A stretch of DNA of 64,000 nucleotides from an uncultured Bacteroidales bacterium (GTDB lineage: Bacteria > Bacteroidota > Bacteroidia > Bacteroidales > UBA932): positions 1 to 64,000 of the forward strand of contig CAJOCS010000008.1 in the NCBI GenBank assembly GCA_905233655.1. The letters are read 5' to 3'. Below are positions 35,501 through 44,653 of this stretch, one piece after another (within the stretch, counting starts at the first letter, position 1; every line of letters starts with the position of its first letter). Made by a program: the position numbers and the translations under genes. The notes beneath the pieces were generated by a model. It had not been told where the DNA came from, did no database searches, and saw only the letters and a program-made list of their open reading frames with translations.

Positions 35501-36667
35501 TTATTCTGTCCAAACAGAGGTGAAACATCCGTCGAAGCGGTAATTGATGTAGTCGTGGCCCTGCAGAAGAAGGTGCCCTCCGTCCCGGGCCGATGTCAGC
35601 GCAAGCAGCAGCATGCCGTCCTTCATCATGGCACAGGAGGGGTTTGAGAGCCGGTATTCCCCGCCGGGAGGGCGTAGATACGAGCCGCCGCGGAAGAATT
35701 CTTTCAAGGCGCCGTCGTTTCCGTATGAAATCCAGGTGAAACCGTCGTCCTCACTGTACGGTCCCGCCATCGGAAAGGCCGAATGGATGGAATATGCATC
35801 CTCCTTCTGTGTGCCGCCTATCCAGTAATGATAGGGCACAGCGGAGGCGCTTTTGCTGTATCCCAGCACTTCCATCTGCCCGTCGCAAACTCTTATCCGG
35901 CCGACGTGCGCCCTTCCCACAGGCGATTTCGCCACCAGAAAAGCGGCGTTCCCGCGGAAAAGATAAATGCCGTCGGTCCTGGCAACGCAGCGCACCACCG
36001 TGCCGTCAAGAACCCTCAGGTCCAGGATTTCGCCGTCGCCGGGCGGGAAACGCTCCAGAACCGTTCCGCCCTTATACACGACGTATTCACGAGCCGCCTC
36101 GTCTCCTTCCCTCACTGTTGTTCCTGCGGCAAAGGTCACGCCCGCGTCGAGAGCTCCGCCAACTCGTCCTTCATTGTCGAAATCGCCCACCAGCACCCCT
36201 GTAGGGCTGCCGGCAAGGAACTTGTCGCCCGCCATCAGGCGCCACCCGTTGCCGCCCGGGCGCTGCCAGAGCGTATAGAGAATGCCGCCTTCTTCCAGTA
36301 AACCCCGGAGCGAGGCTTCTCCGTCGAAGCGCAGCACCGGTTCGCCATCCCTGTAAAGCATGCTTTTCCCTCCCTCGCACGCGTCCTCCCAAAGATGTCC
36401 GCCACGAACCCTGTGCCTCTCCGGGGTGGGGGATTTTGCCTCATAGCGCAGCGCCTCTTTCCCGTTTCTCCACATCACCAGTTCGCCGCCGCAGACGGCG
36501 GTCAAATATACCGAAGGCCCTTCTATGGTTTCTACGGTATCAGGCAAGGAGAAGTTTTGCGAACGCCCCCTGCCGTCTGGCATGCGGCTGTTGGCCGCCC
36601 ATCCCGGGAAAAGTGGGGCCTTGTTGCAGGAAAGTGCGAGCAAAAGCAGCAAAAAGCATTTTTTCAT
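35501..36667 (-). CDS. Lipoprotein of unknown function, beta-propeller-like
   Basis: 388 residues. Lipobox LLALSC near residue 14, then about 370 residues of short repeated beta-strand units with many Gly, Trp and Tyr (for example GGELVMWRNGKEALRYEAKS, KSMLYRDGEPVLRFDGEAS, REYVVYKGGTVLERFPPGD). The recurrent pattern of Asp-Gly-x-hydrophobic turns at 45-60 residue intervals suggests a propeller-like fold, but I recognise no family. It ends 16 nt upstream of the ispE start. Function unknown. Confidence 0.78.
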   Translation of the reverse strand: MKKCFLLLLLALSCNKAPLFPGWAANSRMPDGRGRSQNFSLPDTVETIEGPSVYLTAVCGGELVMWRNGKEALRYEAKSPTPERHRVRGGHLWEDACEGGKSMLYRDGEPVLRFDGEASLRGLLEEGGILYTLWQRPGGNGWRLMAGDKFLAGSPTGVLVGDFDNEGRVGGALDAGVTFAAGTTVREGDEAAREYVVYKGGTVLERFPPGDGEILDLRVLDGTVVRCVARTDGIYLFRGNAAFLVAKSPVGRAHVGRIRVCDGQMEVLGYSKSASAVPYHYWIGGTQKEDAYSIHSAFPMAGPYSEDDGFTWISYGNDGALKEFFRGGSYLRPPGGEYRLSNPSCAMMKDGMLLLALTSARDGGHLLLQGHDYINYRFDGCFTSVWTE

Positions 36668-36701
36668 GACGTCTTTTTTGCCGCCAAGATAAGCACAAAA
36701 G

Positions 36702-36737
36702 CAAAAAACAACACAAGCCGCAATGCAACTTGTGCTG
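36702..36737 (-). terminator. Rho-independent terminator downstream of the sigma/beta-barrel operon
   Basis: On the minus strand AGCACAAG, an 11-nt loop, CTTGTGTT and TTTTTT. It ends the 38676-36797 transcript about 60 nt past the last stop. Confidence 0.65.
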
Positions 36738-36796
36738 TTTCATGACTAAAATTTGTAAGTGTTTTTACACTGATTTACGAATGCAAAATTTTTCTT

Positions 36797-38044
36797 CTAA
36801 TCGAAGAAGAATCGCAGGCCGGCCTCCATGTCGAAGCGGAGGGGCTGGATTGTGCGGATGGAGCGAGGCTGGTTCTCCGTGTTGAAATAGTAGCGCAGGC
36901 TGGGATCCAGGAACAGGCCCACATGACGGGTGAGGCCGAACATCACACCCACGCCGCCGCCGGCGGAGAACTGTGTGTGCCCTTTGACGCCGTCGTAAAC
37001 GATGTCGTTGGGAGCGTGATGGATGAGGAATTTGTTGCTGAGCAGCCATTCGGCCGTGCCGCCTGCGTGGGCGTAAACCTGCCAGCGGGGAGTTTCCAGA
37101 ATGTTGAAGTAGATGTTCAGCGGAACGCCAATCCAGCTCTGGCTGTTGTCCATGTCGGTTGCATAGATTTCACCGTGCTCGGTGTCGCTGAAGTCGGCCA
37201 CGAAGGTGCGGCTCATGCCGGTGTAGAGAACGCCTGTACCAAGGCTGAGGCGCGGCAAAACGCCCACTCGGACGGAAAGACCGGCGGAAACGGGCATGCT
37301 GAAATGCACTTCCGGCTGCTCGTTGGAAATGCCGGCCGCAAGCGGCGGAGTGGGCAGGCCGGGGCCTACCGGTGCCGGGGGAGTCCTGAGGATGGCATTC
37401 TGGGGGATTTCCTTGCGGTTGTTGTTCTGAATGTTACCGCTGGCGCCAATTGAGATGCGGCCGAGGAAGCTGGAAGGCCTGCGGGCCTCGCTTTCCCTTG
37501 CGAGCTGGTCCAGCATCCTGGAGTCGGAGCTGAAATCCTGCGCCGGAGCGGCTTCGACGGGCGCGACTTCGGAAGAAACGGCTTCGGAGGGGACGGTCTT
37601 GGCCTGAGTGGCGGAGGTGCTCTGAACTCCTTCGGTCTCAATGGTGCGGACGGGCTCTCCGGGGACTTCCACGGCGGGTTCTGCCATGGCTATGCGGCTC
37701 TGCGCGGCTGCCGAAGGGGATGCGGCAATCTGCTCTTCCAGGGCGGGAATATCGGCCTCATCTTCTCCGGGGAGGGTCTCGGGTGCGGTTACGGATTCGG
37801 CGACGGCGCGGCCTCCGTCAATGACTGTATTATTGGTTGCAGGACTGTCTTTGAACAGGAAAACGCCAAGGGTAATGGCCGCTGCGGCCGCTGCCGTTAT
37901 GCCGAATACATAGAAAGGTATGATGCGGGCGCGGCGCTTGCGCTCCAGGCCCTTAACTACTCCATCCCACACTTCGGGAGACACGCTTTCCTGCGCATCC
38001 TCGAAGACCGATTTCAGATATATGTCAAATTCGTTCTCTTTCAT
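36797..38044 (-). CDS. Single-TM protein with C-terminal outer-membrane-type beta-barrel; partner of the ECF sigma factor
   Basis: 415 residues from ATG 38044 (overlap ATGA with the sigma gene). Layout: cytoplasmic N-terminus (MKENEFDIYLKSVFEDAQES, KGLERKRRARI), one TM helix (FYVFGITAAAAAAITLGVFLF, about 48-68), a Pro/Ala/Glu-rich low-complexity linker (about 75-180), and a PorT/opacity-like beta-barrel domain (SFLGRISIGASGNIQ; FSMPVSAGLSVRVGVLPRLSLGTGVLYTG divided over the barrel; ending MEAGLRFFFD). Co-transcribed ECF sigma suggests the N-terminus is an anti-sigma-like anchor. Such fusions recur in Bacteroidota; mechanism unproven. Confidence 0.8.
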   Translation of the reverse strand: MKENEFDIYLKSVFEDAQESVSPEVWDGVVKGLERKRRARIIPFYVFGITAAAAAAITLGVFLFKDSPATNNTVIDGGRAVAESVTAPETLPGEDEADIPALEEQIAASPSAAAQSRIAMAEPAVEVPGEPVRTIETEGVQSTSATQAKTVPSEAVSSEVAPVEAAPAQDFSSDSRMLDQLARESEARRPSSFLGRISIGASGNIQNNNRKEIPQNAILRTPPAPVGPGLPTPPLAAGISNEQPEVHFSMPVSAGLSVRVGVLPRLSLGTGVLYTGMSRTFVADFSDTEHGEIYATDMDNSQSWIGVPLNIYFNILETPRWQVYAHAGGTAEWLLSNKFLIHHAPNDIVYDGVKGHTQFSAGGGVGVMFGLTRHVGLFLDPSLRYYFNTENQPRSIRTIQPLRFDMEAGLRFFFD

Positions 38045-38676
38045 TTTTCTCCTCTTATCATTTCCTGCAGCCGGAGCCTTGCTCTCTGAAGCTTCGACCT
38101 TGACGTGGCTTCGGTACATCCCAGTTCCTCCGCTATCTCCTTGTGTGAATAGCCTTCCACCACATACATGTTGAATACCGTTCTTGAATCCGGAGGAAGG
38201 GAGGCGACAAGCCGCATCAGCTCTTTGTATCCCATTTGCTGGAGGGGCGTGGCCTCTTCCGAAAAGGTCCCCCTGGCCTCGGAAATATCGTCCGAGAGTT
38301 TCAGGGCGTCCGTGCGCCTGAGATGCATGAGCGCAGTGTTGACAAAGATCTTTCGTGCCCAGCCTTCGAACGAGCCGCTTCCCTGGTAGCTGTCCAGTTT
38401 GGAAAACAGGGTTATAAACCCTTCCTGAAGGACATCTTCGGCATTCTCGCGGTCTCCCATATATCGGAGGCAGACGGCCATCATTTTGGGGGCAAGCGCG
38501 TCATACAGCTGCTTCTGGGCTTTACGGTCACCCTTGCGGCATGCGGATATCACACTCTCCGGAAAGCTGTGCCCTCCCGGAGGTTCTGCTTGCGCAATCC
38601 AAGTAAATAGATGCAATTCTGGGGTGAAACGTTTCACGAGTGCCGTACTTTTCTTCCTCTGGTACAAATTTCGCAA
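38041..38676 (-). CDS. ECF-family RNA polymerase sigma factor
   Basis: Up to 211 residues; the true start may lie further in (a GTG codon at about residue 15 is possible), since the first 40 residues are not sigma-like. Region 2: VISACRKGDRKAQKQLYDAL, MAVCLRYMGDRENAEDVLQEGF, TLFSKLDSYQGSGSFEGWARKIFVN. Region 4: LMRLVASLPPDSRTVFNMYVVEG, YSHKEIAEELGCTEATSRSKLQRARLRL. Directs RNA polymerase to a small regulon; its likely anti-sigma partner is the overlapping downstream gene. Divergent from the TPR gene at 38711. Confidence 0.93.
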   Translation of the reverse strand: MRNLYQRKKSTALVKRFTPELHLFTWIAQAEPPGGHSFPESVISACRKGDRKAQKQLYDALAPKMMAVCLRYMGDRENAEDVLQEGFITLFSKLDSYQGSGSFEGWARKIFVNTALMHLRRTDALKLSDDISEARGTFSEEATPLQQMGYKELMRLVASLPPDSRTVFNMYVVEGYSHKEIAEELGCTEATSRSKLQRARLRLQEMIRGEK

Positions 38677-38697
38677 AAAAAATCAGAAAAAAACTCC

Positions 38698-38705
38698 TAT
38701 TTTTG
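38698..38705 (+). promoter_or_regulatory. Promoter -7 element for the TPR-envC-like operon (TATTTTTG)
   Basis: TATTTTTG fits TAnnTTTG and ends 5 nt before the ATG at 38711, so the transcript would be nearly leaderless. Confidence 0.6.
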
Positions 38706-38710
38706 CAGAT

Positions 38711-40399
38711 ATGAATCTGAAACGTTTTCTGCTCTTTATCAAAGCCATCTTCCTGGCCCTCGTCCTGGAAGCGCAGAATCTGCCCGCCGGCTTTGAAGAA
38801 GCGCTGCAGTTATACAACAACGGCCAGTATACCATGGCCCGCTCCCGTTTCGACTCCCTCACGGGGGCCGATGCCTCCAACGACGCCTGCTGGTATTATC
38901 TCGCAATGTGCGACGCCGCCGCAGGCGACAACAATGCCGCCTATGCCCACATGCAAAAGGCTGTTGAGCTGGACGGAGGCAATTACTGGTACCGCTACTA
39001 CCTTGCCGCAATCTGCCGCGTGCTGGGCCGCTCCGACGAGATGACACAAATCTACGAGGGCCTCTCGCAAGATTTCCCGGACAAGCAGAACCTCGAATTC
39101 GACCTCCTGCAGGTCTACCTCTCGACCAACCAGCTCGAGAAGGCCCTCGCTCTTCTGGAAGACATTGAAACCCGCATGGGAAAGACGGAGGAAACGGTGC
39201 GCACCAAGGTGGAGATCCTGGAGCACCTCGGCCGAAGCGACGAGGCCGCAGCCGCCCTGGAGGACTACAACGACGAGTTCTCGTCGCTCCGCATCCTGTC
39301 CATGCTGGGGGACTATTATCTGGGAGAGTACAGGGACTCGCTGGCCATTGCGCGCTATTCTGAAGCCCTTTCAATCGACAGCCTATACATGCCGGCGGTG
39401 CTCGGGCTCGGAGAGTCGTACCGTATCCGCCGCAACTACGACGGCTATTTTTCCACCATGCGCCGTTTCACCCGTTCCGACGAAGTTCCGGCCTCATCCA
39501 AGGCGCTCTATATCGAGAATCTGCTCGGGCAGATGGACCCCCGCATTATCGTAATGCACCTGGACGGCTTCGACTCCATGATCCAGGACGCCGTGGAATG
39601 TTCCCCTTCTGACAGCACGCTCACAAGCGCGGTGGCCCGTTACTACTATGCCACCGGAAGGGAGCGGCTTGCTATGGAGAGCCTCAGGGAGCTGGCATCG
39701 GCCTATCCGGACAATATCGGCCATGTGGCTACCTATGTTCAGTTCCTCGGCATGCAGGGCGAGTGGGAAGAGCTTCGCGACGTTGCCGTTGAGGCGTTCA
39801 ACCGCTTCCGGGAAATGGCGTTCCTGGACTACGCCAACGCGGCCAACTACCAGCTGAAGGATTACGACGCCATAATAGGCAACTGCCAGTACGTAATAAA
39901 CAACAGCAAGAATCAGCCGGATATACTGAAAAGCGCATACTCCCAGATGGGTGACGCCTACCACAGCAAGGGAGACAACTCCAAGGCGTACGGCTGCTAC
40001 AAGAAGGCGCTCCGCCTTGACCCGGATTACGCCCCGGTGCTGAACAATTACGCATACTATCTGAGCCTCGAGAACAAGCGTCTGCGCAAGGCTGCGTCGA
40101 TGTCGCACAAAACCGTGCTCCAGGAGCCGGACAATGCAACTTATCTGGACACCTACGGCTGGATTCTGCATCTTCAGGGCAAGGACCGCGAGGCTAAGGC
40201 CTGCTTCAAGCACGCCATGCTGTATGGCGGAAACGAGAGCGCCGTAATGCTGGACCACTATGCCCAGGTGCTGTTCGCCCTGGGTGAGTACGATACCGCC
40301 CGGGCCACCTGGAACAGGGCCATGTCGAAAAACACATCCGGAGAGGTTCCGGACCTTGAAGCACGCATACGTGCCGCATTTCAATCCATAGGAAGGTAA
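38711..40399 (+). CDS. Secreted/periplasmic tetratricopeptide-repeat protein
   Basis: 562 residues from ATG 38711 (MNLKRFLLFIKAIFLALVLEAQ, signal peptide); an upstream in-frame start crosses the sigma-factor region and the promoter and is rejected. About ten TPR units, e.g. GFEEALQLYNNGQYTMARSRF, AYAHMQKAVELDGGNYWYRY, and near the end a canonical pair SKGDNSKAYGCYKKALRLDP and NYAYYLSLENKRLRKAASMS. Probably a periplasmic or outer-membrane scaffold. Its stop overlaps the start of the EnvC-like gene (TAATG), suggesting a shared role in envelope biogenesis. Confidence 0.88.
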   Translation: MNLKRFLLFIKAIFLALVLEAQNLPAGFEEALQLYNNGQYTMARSRFDSLTGADASNDACWYYLAMCDAAAGDNNAAYAHMQKAVELDGGNYWYRYYLAAICRVLGRSDEMTQIYEGLSQDFPDKQNLEFDLLQVYLSTNQLEKALALLEDIETRMGKTEETVRTKVEILEHLGRSDEAAAALEDYNDEFSSLRILSMLGDYYLGEYRDSLAIARYSEALSIDSLYMPAVLGLGESYRIRRNYDGYFSTMRRFTRSDEVPASSKALYIENLLGQMDPRIIVMHLDGFDSMIQDAVECSPSDSTLTSAVARYYYATGRERLAMESLRELASAYPDNIGHVATYVQFLGMQGEWEELRDVAVEAFNRFREMAFLDYANAANYQLKDYDAIIGNCQYVINNSKNQPDILKSAYSQMGDAYHSKGDNSKAYGCYKKALRLDPDYAPVLNNYAYYLSLENKRLRKAASMSHKTVLQEPDNATYLDTYGWILHLQGKDREAKACFKHAMLYGGNESAVMLDHYAQVLFALGEYDTARATWNRAMSKNTSGEVPDLEARIRAAFQSIGR

Positions 40400-41655
40400 T
40401 GAAAAGAGTTTCGTTCACAGTTCTTGTCGCGCTGCTCCTTTTTGTGAGCATGGTGCCGATGCGGGCCCAGCAGAACCGCCAGGGCACCATAAACGGCCTC
40501 CAGGACCAGATTGCGCGCCTTGAGAACGATATCCGCATACTGAACCGGCAGCTTCAGGAGAACTCCCGAAGCAGCGAGGCGGCCCTCTCGTCGCTTTCGC
40601 TGGTGAGGCGCAGGATAAGCGCCCGTGAGGAACTCATCGCCCAGTGCGACGCCGCAATCCGCGTGATGAACGACTCCATCCGTCTGTGCCAGCGCCGTAT
40701 GGACGAGCTCCAGGCGCGTCACGACACTCTCAGCGCCTACTACAACCGCCTGGTCCGGAACGCCTACAAGAACCGCGACAGCCGTAAATGGTATATGTAC
40801 ATGCTGTCTTCCGGCTCTATGGGACAGGCTTTCCGCCGCTTCGCCTACCTGCGCCGTTTCTCCTCGGAGATGAGTTCGCAGGCCGTGAAGATACGCCAGA
40901 CCGCGGCCGAGCTTGAGGTGGAGAGAGCCCGTCTCGAGGCCCTCCGGGCCCAGACCGACGACCTCCGCAGCCAGAGGGTTGCCGAGCGTCAGCTTCTTCA
41001 GCAGGAGGAGGCCCAGGCGCAGCAGCTGGTTTCCCAGCTGCAGGGCGACAGGCGCCGCTACGAGCAGCAGCTTCAGGCCAAAAACCGCCAGAAGGCGGAA
41101 CTCAACCGCCGAGTTCAGGAACTCATTCGCCAGGCCAATGAAGAAGCCCGCCGCCGCCAGCAACAGCAGCAACAGCAGGGCAGGCAGGGAAACCGCGGCA
41201 ACAACGCCACGGCCGGCCGCACAACCGACACCACAATCGACGCCACACTTTCCCGGGAATTCGCGTCCAACAAGGGGCGTCTGCCATGGCCCGTGGAGGG
41301 AGTGATAGTGGAGCGTTTCGGCCGCCACCGTCATCCGGTTTATTCGAACGTGGAGCTTCCCCAGAACAACGGCGTAACCCTCGCCGTAACCCGTGGTGCT
41401 CAGGTCAAGGCCGTCTTTGCGGGAACGGTGAGCCAGATTGTGATGCTTCCCGGCTACAACCAGTGCGTGCTGGTGAGCCATGGCTCATACTTCACCCTCT
41501 ATGCAAAACTGCGCACGGTGAATGTCCACAGCGGAGAGCGTGTCACGATAGGCCAGGTGATAGGAACCGTCGACACCATCGGCGGTGAAGACCAGTTCCA
41601 TTTCGAACTCTGGCAGGGCACTACGCCCCTCAACCCGGAGCAGTGGCTCCGTTGA
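40399..41655 (+). CDS. EnvC-like murein hydrolase activator (coiled coil plus degenerate LytM domain)
   Basis: 418 residues. Signal peptide (MKRVSFTVLVALLLFVSMVPMRA), a long coiled coil (about 30-250: QGTINGLQDQIARLENDIRI and following heptads), a Gln-rich stretch (RRRQQQQQQQGRQGNRGN), and a C-terminal LytM/M23 domain (GRLPWPVEGVIVERFGRHRHP to HFELWQGTTPLNPEQWLR). The zinc ligands of active M23 enzymes are not conserved: the H-x-GID block is NNGVTLA and the YAHL block is YAKL. This matches EnvC-type activators that stimulate amidases during division. Convergent with nrdG. Confidence 0.9.
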   Translation: MKRVSFTVLVALLLFVSMVPMRAQQNRQGTINGLQDQIARLENDIRILNRQLQENSRSSEAALSSLSLVRRRISAREELIAQCDAAIRVMNDSIRLCQRRMDELQARHDTLSAYYNRLVRNAYKNRDSRKWYMYMLSSGSMGQAFRRFAYLRRFSSEMSSQAVKIRQTAAELEVERARLEALRAQTDDLRSQRVAERQLLQQEEAQAQQLVSQLQGDRRRYEQQLQAKNRQKAELNRRVQELIRQANEEARRRQQQQQQQGRQGNRGNNATAGRTTDTTIDATLSREFASNKGRLPWPVEGVIVERFGRHRHPVYSNVELPQNNGVTLAVTRGAQVKAVFAGTVSQIVMLPGYNQCVLVSHGSYFTLYAKLRTVNVHSGERVTIGQVIGTVDTIGGEDQFHFELWQGTTPLNPEQWLR

Positions 41656-41665
41656 CGGGGAAGCG

Positions 41666-42172
41666 CTATTTCAGCTTAATTAAGGGAACGGTCCCGGGGA
41701 TAATGTCTTCCTCGGGTTTTTCGTGCAGATAAATAATCCTCTGATTGGGACTTCCGCGGAAAAGGAGGTCGGTGTCGCGCTCTTCCAGTATGAAGGGCCC
41801 GTCCACCAGCACGTCCAGCCAGGGCAGCATGGCCGCCATTTCCGGGTTGGCCAGGACTTCTTCATAGGTAAAACCGGTCCAGCACCAGATGGTCTTGCCG
41901 GTTTCCTCCTTTATGCGCCGCGCAAGCTCCGTGAAGGCCGGTGCCTGGTACATGGGGTCTCCGCCGGAGAAACTCACGTTCGACATGGAGTCGGCCTTGA
42001 TTATATCCAGCAGTTCGTCCACCTCCATCCAGCTGCCGGCGTTGAAGTCCCAGCTCTGGGGGTTGTGGCAGCCCTTGCAGGCATGGCGGCATCCAGCACA
42101 GTAAAGGGCGGTACGGAAACCGGGTCCGTCCGCCATTGTCTGGTATGCTATGTCAAGGACTCTGATTCTCAT
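41666..42172 (-). CDS. nrdG: Anaerobic ribonucleoside-triphosphate reductase activating enzyme
   Basis: 168 residues from ATG 42172 (MRIRVLDIAYQTMADGPG), overlapping the nrdD stop by 4 nt. Radical SAM motif C-x3-C-x2-C in CRHACKGCHNPQSW near residue 28-35, then NVSFSGGDPM and WLDVLVDGPF. Generates the glycyl radical on NrdD under anaerobic conditions. The much longer in-frame extension upstream lies inside nrdD and is not used. Confidence 0.95.
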   Translation of the reverse strand: MRIRVLDIAYQTMADGPGFRTALYCAGCRHACKGCHNPQSWDFNAGSWMEVDELLDIIKADSMSNVSFSGGDPMYQAPAFTELARRIKEETGKTIWCWTGFTYEEVLANPEMAAMLPWLDVLVDGPFILEERDTDLLFRGSPNQRIIYLHEKPEEDIIPGTVPLIKLK

Positions 42173-44403
42173 TTGTGCACGACCCTGTCGTGGAGCTCGG
42201 CGAGTTTGCCGGAGTTCCAGCGGTCTGTGGTTCCCACCAGGTAACCGGTGATGCGCTGCAGCGTATCGATGTGGTGACCATGGCAGTGGGGGCACTCACG
42301 GATGTCCTTTTCAGAATTCTCGAAGCCGCAGTCCATGCAGCGGTTGCGGTTGTGGTTCACCGAGCCGTAGCCGATATCGTACTTGTCCATCAGGTCCACA
42401 ATCTGCATGATTGCCTCGGGGTTGTGGGTGGCGTCGCCGTCGATTTCCACATAGAAGATGTGACCGGCGTTTTCGTACTTGTGGTAAGGACCCTCAATCT
42501 TGGCCTTGTGCTCCGGCGTGCAGTGATAGTACACGGGAACGTGGCTGGAGTTGGTGTAGTAGTCCTTGTCGGTGATTCCGGGAATGATGCCGAAGGTCTT
42601 CTTGTCCCTCTTGGTGAACTTGCCTGCCAGGCCCTCTGCGGGAGTTGCCAGGAAGGTGAAGTTGTGCTGATAGGTCTCTGCGAAGCCGTTGATCTTCTCT
42701 GCCATGTGGGAGATAATCCTGAGGCCGAGTTCCTGAGCCTCTTCGCTCTCGCCGTGATGCTTGCCGATGAGGGCGATAAGGCATTCTGCGAGGCCGATGA
42801 AGCCGATGGACAGGGTGCCCTGATTCAGCACGGGTTCGATGGTATCGTCGTCGTCAAGCTTCTCGCTGCCGAGCCAGAGACCGGCCATGAGCAGCGGGAA
42901 CTGCTTCTTCAGAGCGGTCTTCTGGAAGTCGAAGCGCTCATTGAGCTGACGTGCGGCAATCTCCAGGGCCCAGTCGAGTTTCTGGAAGAACTTCTTGATT
43001 CTCACATCCTTGTTCTCCTCTTCCTTCATAGCCTCGATTGCGAGCTTCACGATATTGATGGTGGTGAAGCTGAGGTTACCGCGGCCGATGGAGGTCTTGG
43101 GGCCGAACTTGTTGCCATAGACGCGGGTGCGGCAACCCATGGTGGCCACTTCGTGTTCGTAGCGCTTGGGATCGTCGGCCTTCCAGGCATCGTCCTGGTT
43201 GTAGGTGGCGTCGAGGTTCAGGAAGTTGGGGAAGAAGCGCCTTGCGCTCACGCGGCAGGCGAACTTGTAAAGGTCGTAGTTGGGATCTTCCGGGAGGTAG
43301 CTCACACCCCTCTTCTTCTTCCAGATCTGGATGGGGAAGATGGCGGTGGAACCGTTGCCCACGCCCTCGTAGGTGGTGTTCAGGATTTCACGGATGATGC
43401 ATCGGCCTTCCGCGGAGGTGTCGGTGCCGTAGTTGATGGAGGAGAATACCACCTGGTTGCCGCCGCGACTGTGGATGGTGTTCATGTTGTGCACGAACGC
43501 CTCCATTGCCTGATGCACGCGGCTCACGGTCTGGTTGATGGCGTGCTGCATGGCGCGCTCCTTGCCCTGAAGGCCCACCAGGTCGCGCTTGAGATAGTCG
43601 TCGATATGGGCGGTCTTCAGTTCGGAATAGTCGGCGTTGGCCATTGCGCTCACCTGGTCGATTTCCTCTTCATAGGTTTTGCGCACGAAGGGGGCCAGAT
43701 AGAAGTCGAAGGCGGGAATTGCCTGGCCGCCGTGCATCTCGTTCTGCACGGTCTCCATGGAGATACATGCAAGCACGCTTGCGGTCTCAATCCTCTTTGC
43801 GGGGCGGGATTCGCCGTGGCCTGCCTTAAGGCCGTGCTCGAGGATGAGCTCCAGCGGGTGCTGGATGCAGGTGAGGGACTTCGTGGGATAGTAGTCCTTG
43901 TCGTGAATGTGGATGTAGTTGCCGGCAACGGCCTCGCGGACAGGGTCGGAAAGGAGGTTTTCGTCCACGTAGCTCTTGGTGGCCTCGGAGGCGAACTTCA
44001 TCATCATGCCGGCGGGAGTGTCGGCATTCATGTTGGCGTTCTCACGGGTGATGTCGTTCACCTGTGCGTCAATGATGGTCTGGAAAATCTCGTTCGTCTT
44101 GGCCTTGCGGGCAAGGTTGCGTTTGTTGCGGTAGCGGATATACTCCTTGGCAACCTCCTTGCGGGGGCTGTTCATGAGCTCGTTCTCCACAACGTCCTGA
44201 ATCTCTTCCACGGTCATCTCCTCTCTGTCGATGGTGGAGATGGCGTGGGCGATCTGTGCCGCGAGTACAATGTCTTCACCTTTTTCGGTAACGTTCATTG
44301 CCTTCAGGATGGCGGCGACAATCTTCTGATTGTTAAAATCGACGTGTCTTCCGTCGCGTTTCAGTACACGTTTTACCATAGTGTTTGGTGAGTTGTCGGC
44401 CAC
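42169..44403 (-). CDS. nrdD: Anaerobic (class III) ribonucleoside-triphosphate reductase
   Basis: 744 residues. N-terminal ATP cone (VKRVLKRDGRHVDFNNQKIVAAILKAMN over residues 10-37), the glycyl-radical barrel (HSRGGNQVVFSSINYGTD near 312), a zinc-finger-like pair of CxxC motifs (NRCMDCGFENSEKDIRECPHC near 690) and the C-terminal radical loop RITGYLVGTTDRWNSGK (Gly radical near 720). Makes dNTPs without oxygen, as expected for an obligate anaerobe. Promoter at 44483-44490, leader about 75 nt. Confidence 0.97.
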   Translation of the reverse strand: MADNSPNTMVKRVLKRDGRHVDFNNQKIVAAILKAMNVTEKGEDIVLAAQIAHAISTIDREEMTVEEIQDVVENELMNSPRKEVAKEYIRYRNKRNLARKAKTNEIFQTIIDAQVNDITRENANMNADTPAGMMMKFASEATKSYVDENLLSDPVREAVAGNYIHIHDKDYYPTKSLTCIQHPLELILEHGLKAGHGESRPAKRIETASVLACISMETVQNEMHGGQAIPAFDFYLAPFVRKTYEEEIDQVSAMANADYSELKTAHIDDYLKRDLVGLQGKERAMQHAINQTVSRVHQAMEAFVHNMNTIHSRGGNQVVFSSINYGTDTSAEGRCIIREILNTTYEGVGNGSTAIFPIQIWKKKRGVSYLPEDPNYDLYKFACRVSARRFFPNFLNLDATYNQDDAWKADDPKRYEHEVATMGCRTRVYGNKFGPKTSIGRGNLSFTTINIVKLAIEAMKEEENKDVRIKKFFQKLDWALEIAARQLNERFDFQKTALKKQFPLLMAGLWLGSEKLDDDDTIEPVLNQGTLSIGFIGLAECLIALIGKHHGESEEAQELGLRIISHMAEKINGFAETYQHNFTFLATPAEGLAGKFTKRDKKTFGIIPGITDKDYYTNSSHVPVYYHCTPEHKAKIEGPYHKYENAGHIFYVEIDGDATHNPEAIMQIVDLMDKYDIGYGSVNHNRNRCMDCGFENSEKDIRECPHCHGHHIDTLQRITGYLVGTTDRWNSGKLAELHDRVVHK

Positions 44404-44482
44404 ACCGGCAGTTATTGTGCCGGATGCCTTATGGGTTTATGTTATCAAGTGTCTTTTTTCCGGAAAGTGGTTTTCCGGGTAG

Positions 44483-44490
44483 CAAATATA
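44483..44490 (-). promoter_or_regulatory. Promoter -7 element for nrdDG (TATATTTG)
   Basis: TATATTTG on the minus strand, about 80 nt upstream of the nrdD start. The leader contains two short GC-rich inverted repeats (CCGGCA/TGCCGG at about 44409-44427 and CCGGAAA/TTTCCGG-like at 44460-44478) that could be regulatory. The rest of the 250-bp gap (44404-44653) is AT-rich and otherwise holds only the terminator of the upstream gene. Confidence 0.55.
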
Positions 44491-44546
44491 AGTCAATAGT
44501 TCCAACAAAAAACGCTTTTCTATGAAAAAAGTTTTCAACAAAGCAC

Positions 44547-44577
44547 GAAAAAACCTGTTAATTTGCTAATTAACAGG
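44547..44577 (-). terminator. Rho-independent terminator downstream of the phosphopantetheinyl transferase gene
   Basis: Perfect 10-bp stem CCTGTTAATT/AATTAACAGG with a 4-nt loop and a T-run on the minus strand, about 75 nt after the stop at 44654. Confidence 0.8.
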
Positions 44578-44653
44578 CGTTTCCATAATATTCTAATTTA
44601 GAATTGTTCCAGTTTAAAACTTCCTTGTTTCTTTCGGTAAGAAGTTATCAACA

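Noticed and set aside
40399..41655. Active M23 metallopeptidase
   Set aside because: The first zinc-binding block and the YAHL motif lack the required His residues; EnvC-type activator is the better reading.
42175..44391. 738-codon open frame antisense to nrdD
   Set aside because: It mirrors the nrdD codon pattern, has no recognisable domain and a Val/Gly/His-biased composition typical of antisense frames in GC-rich genes.
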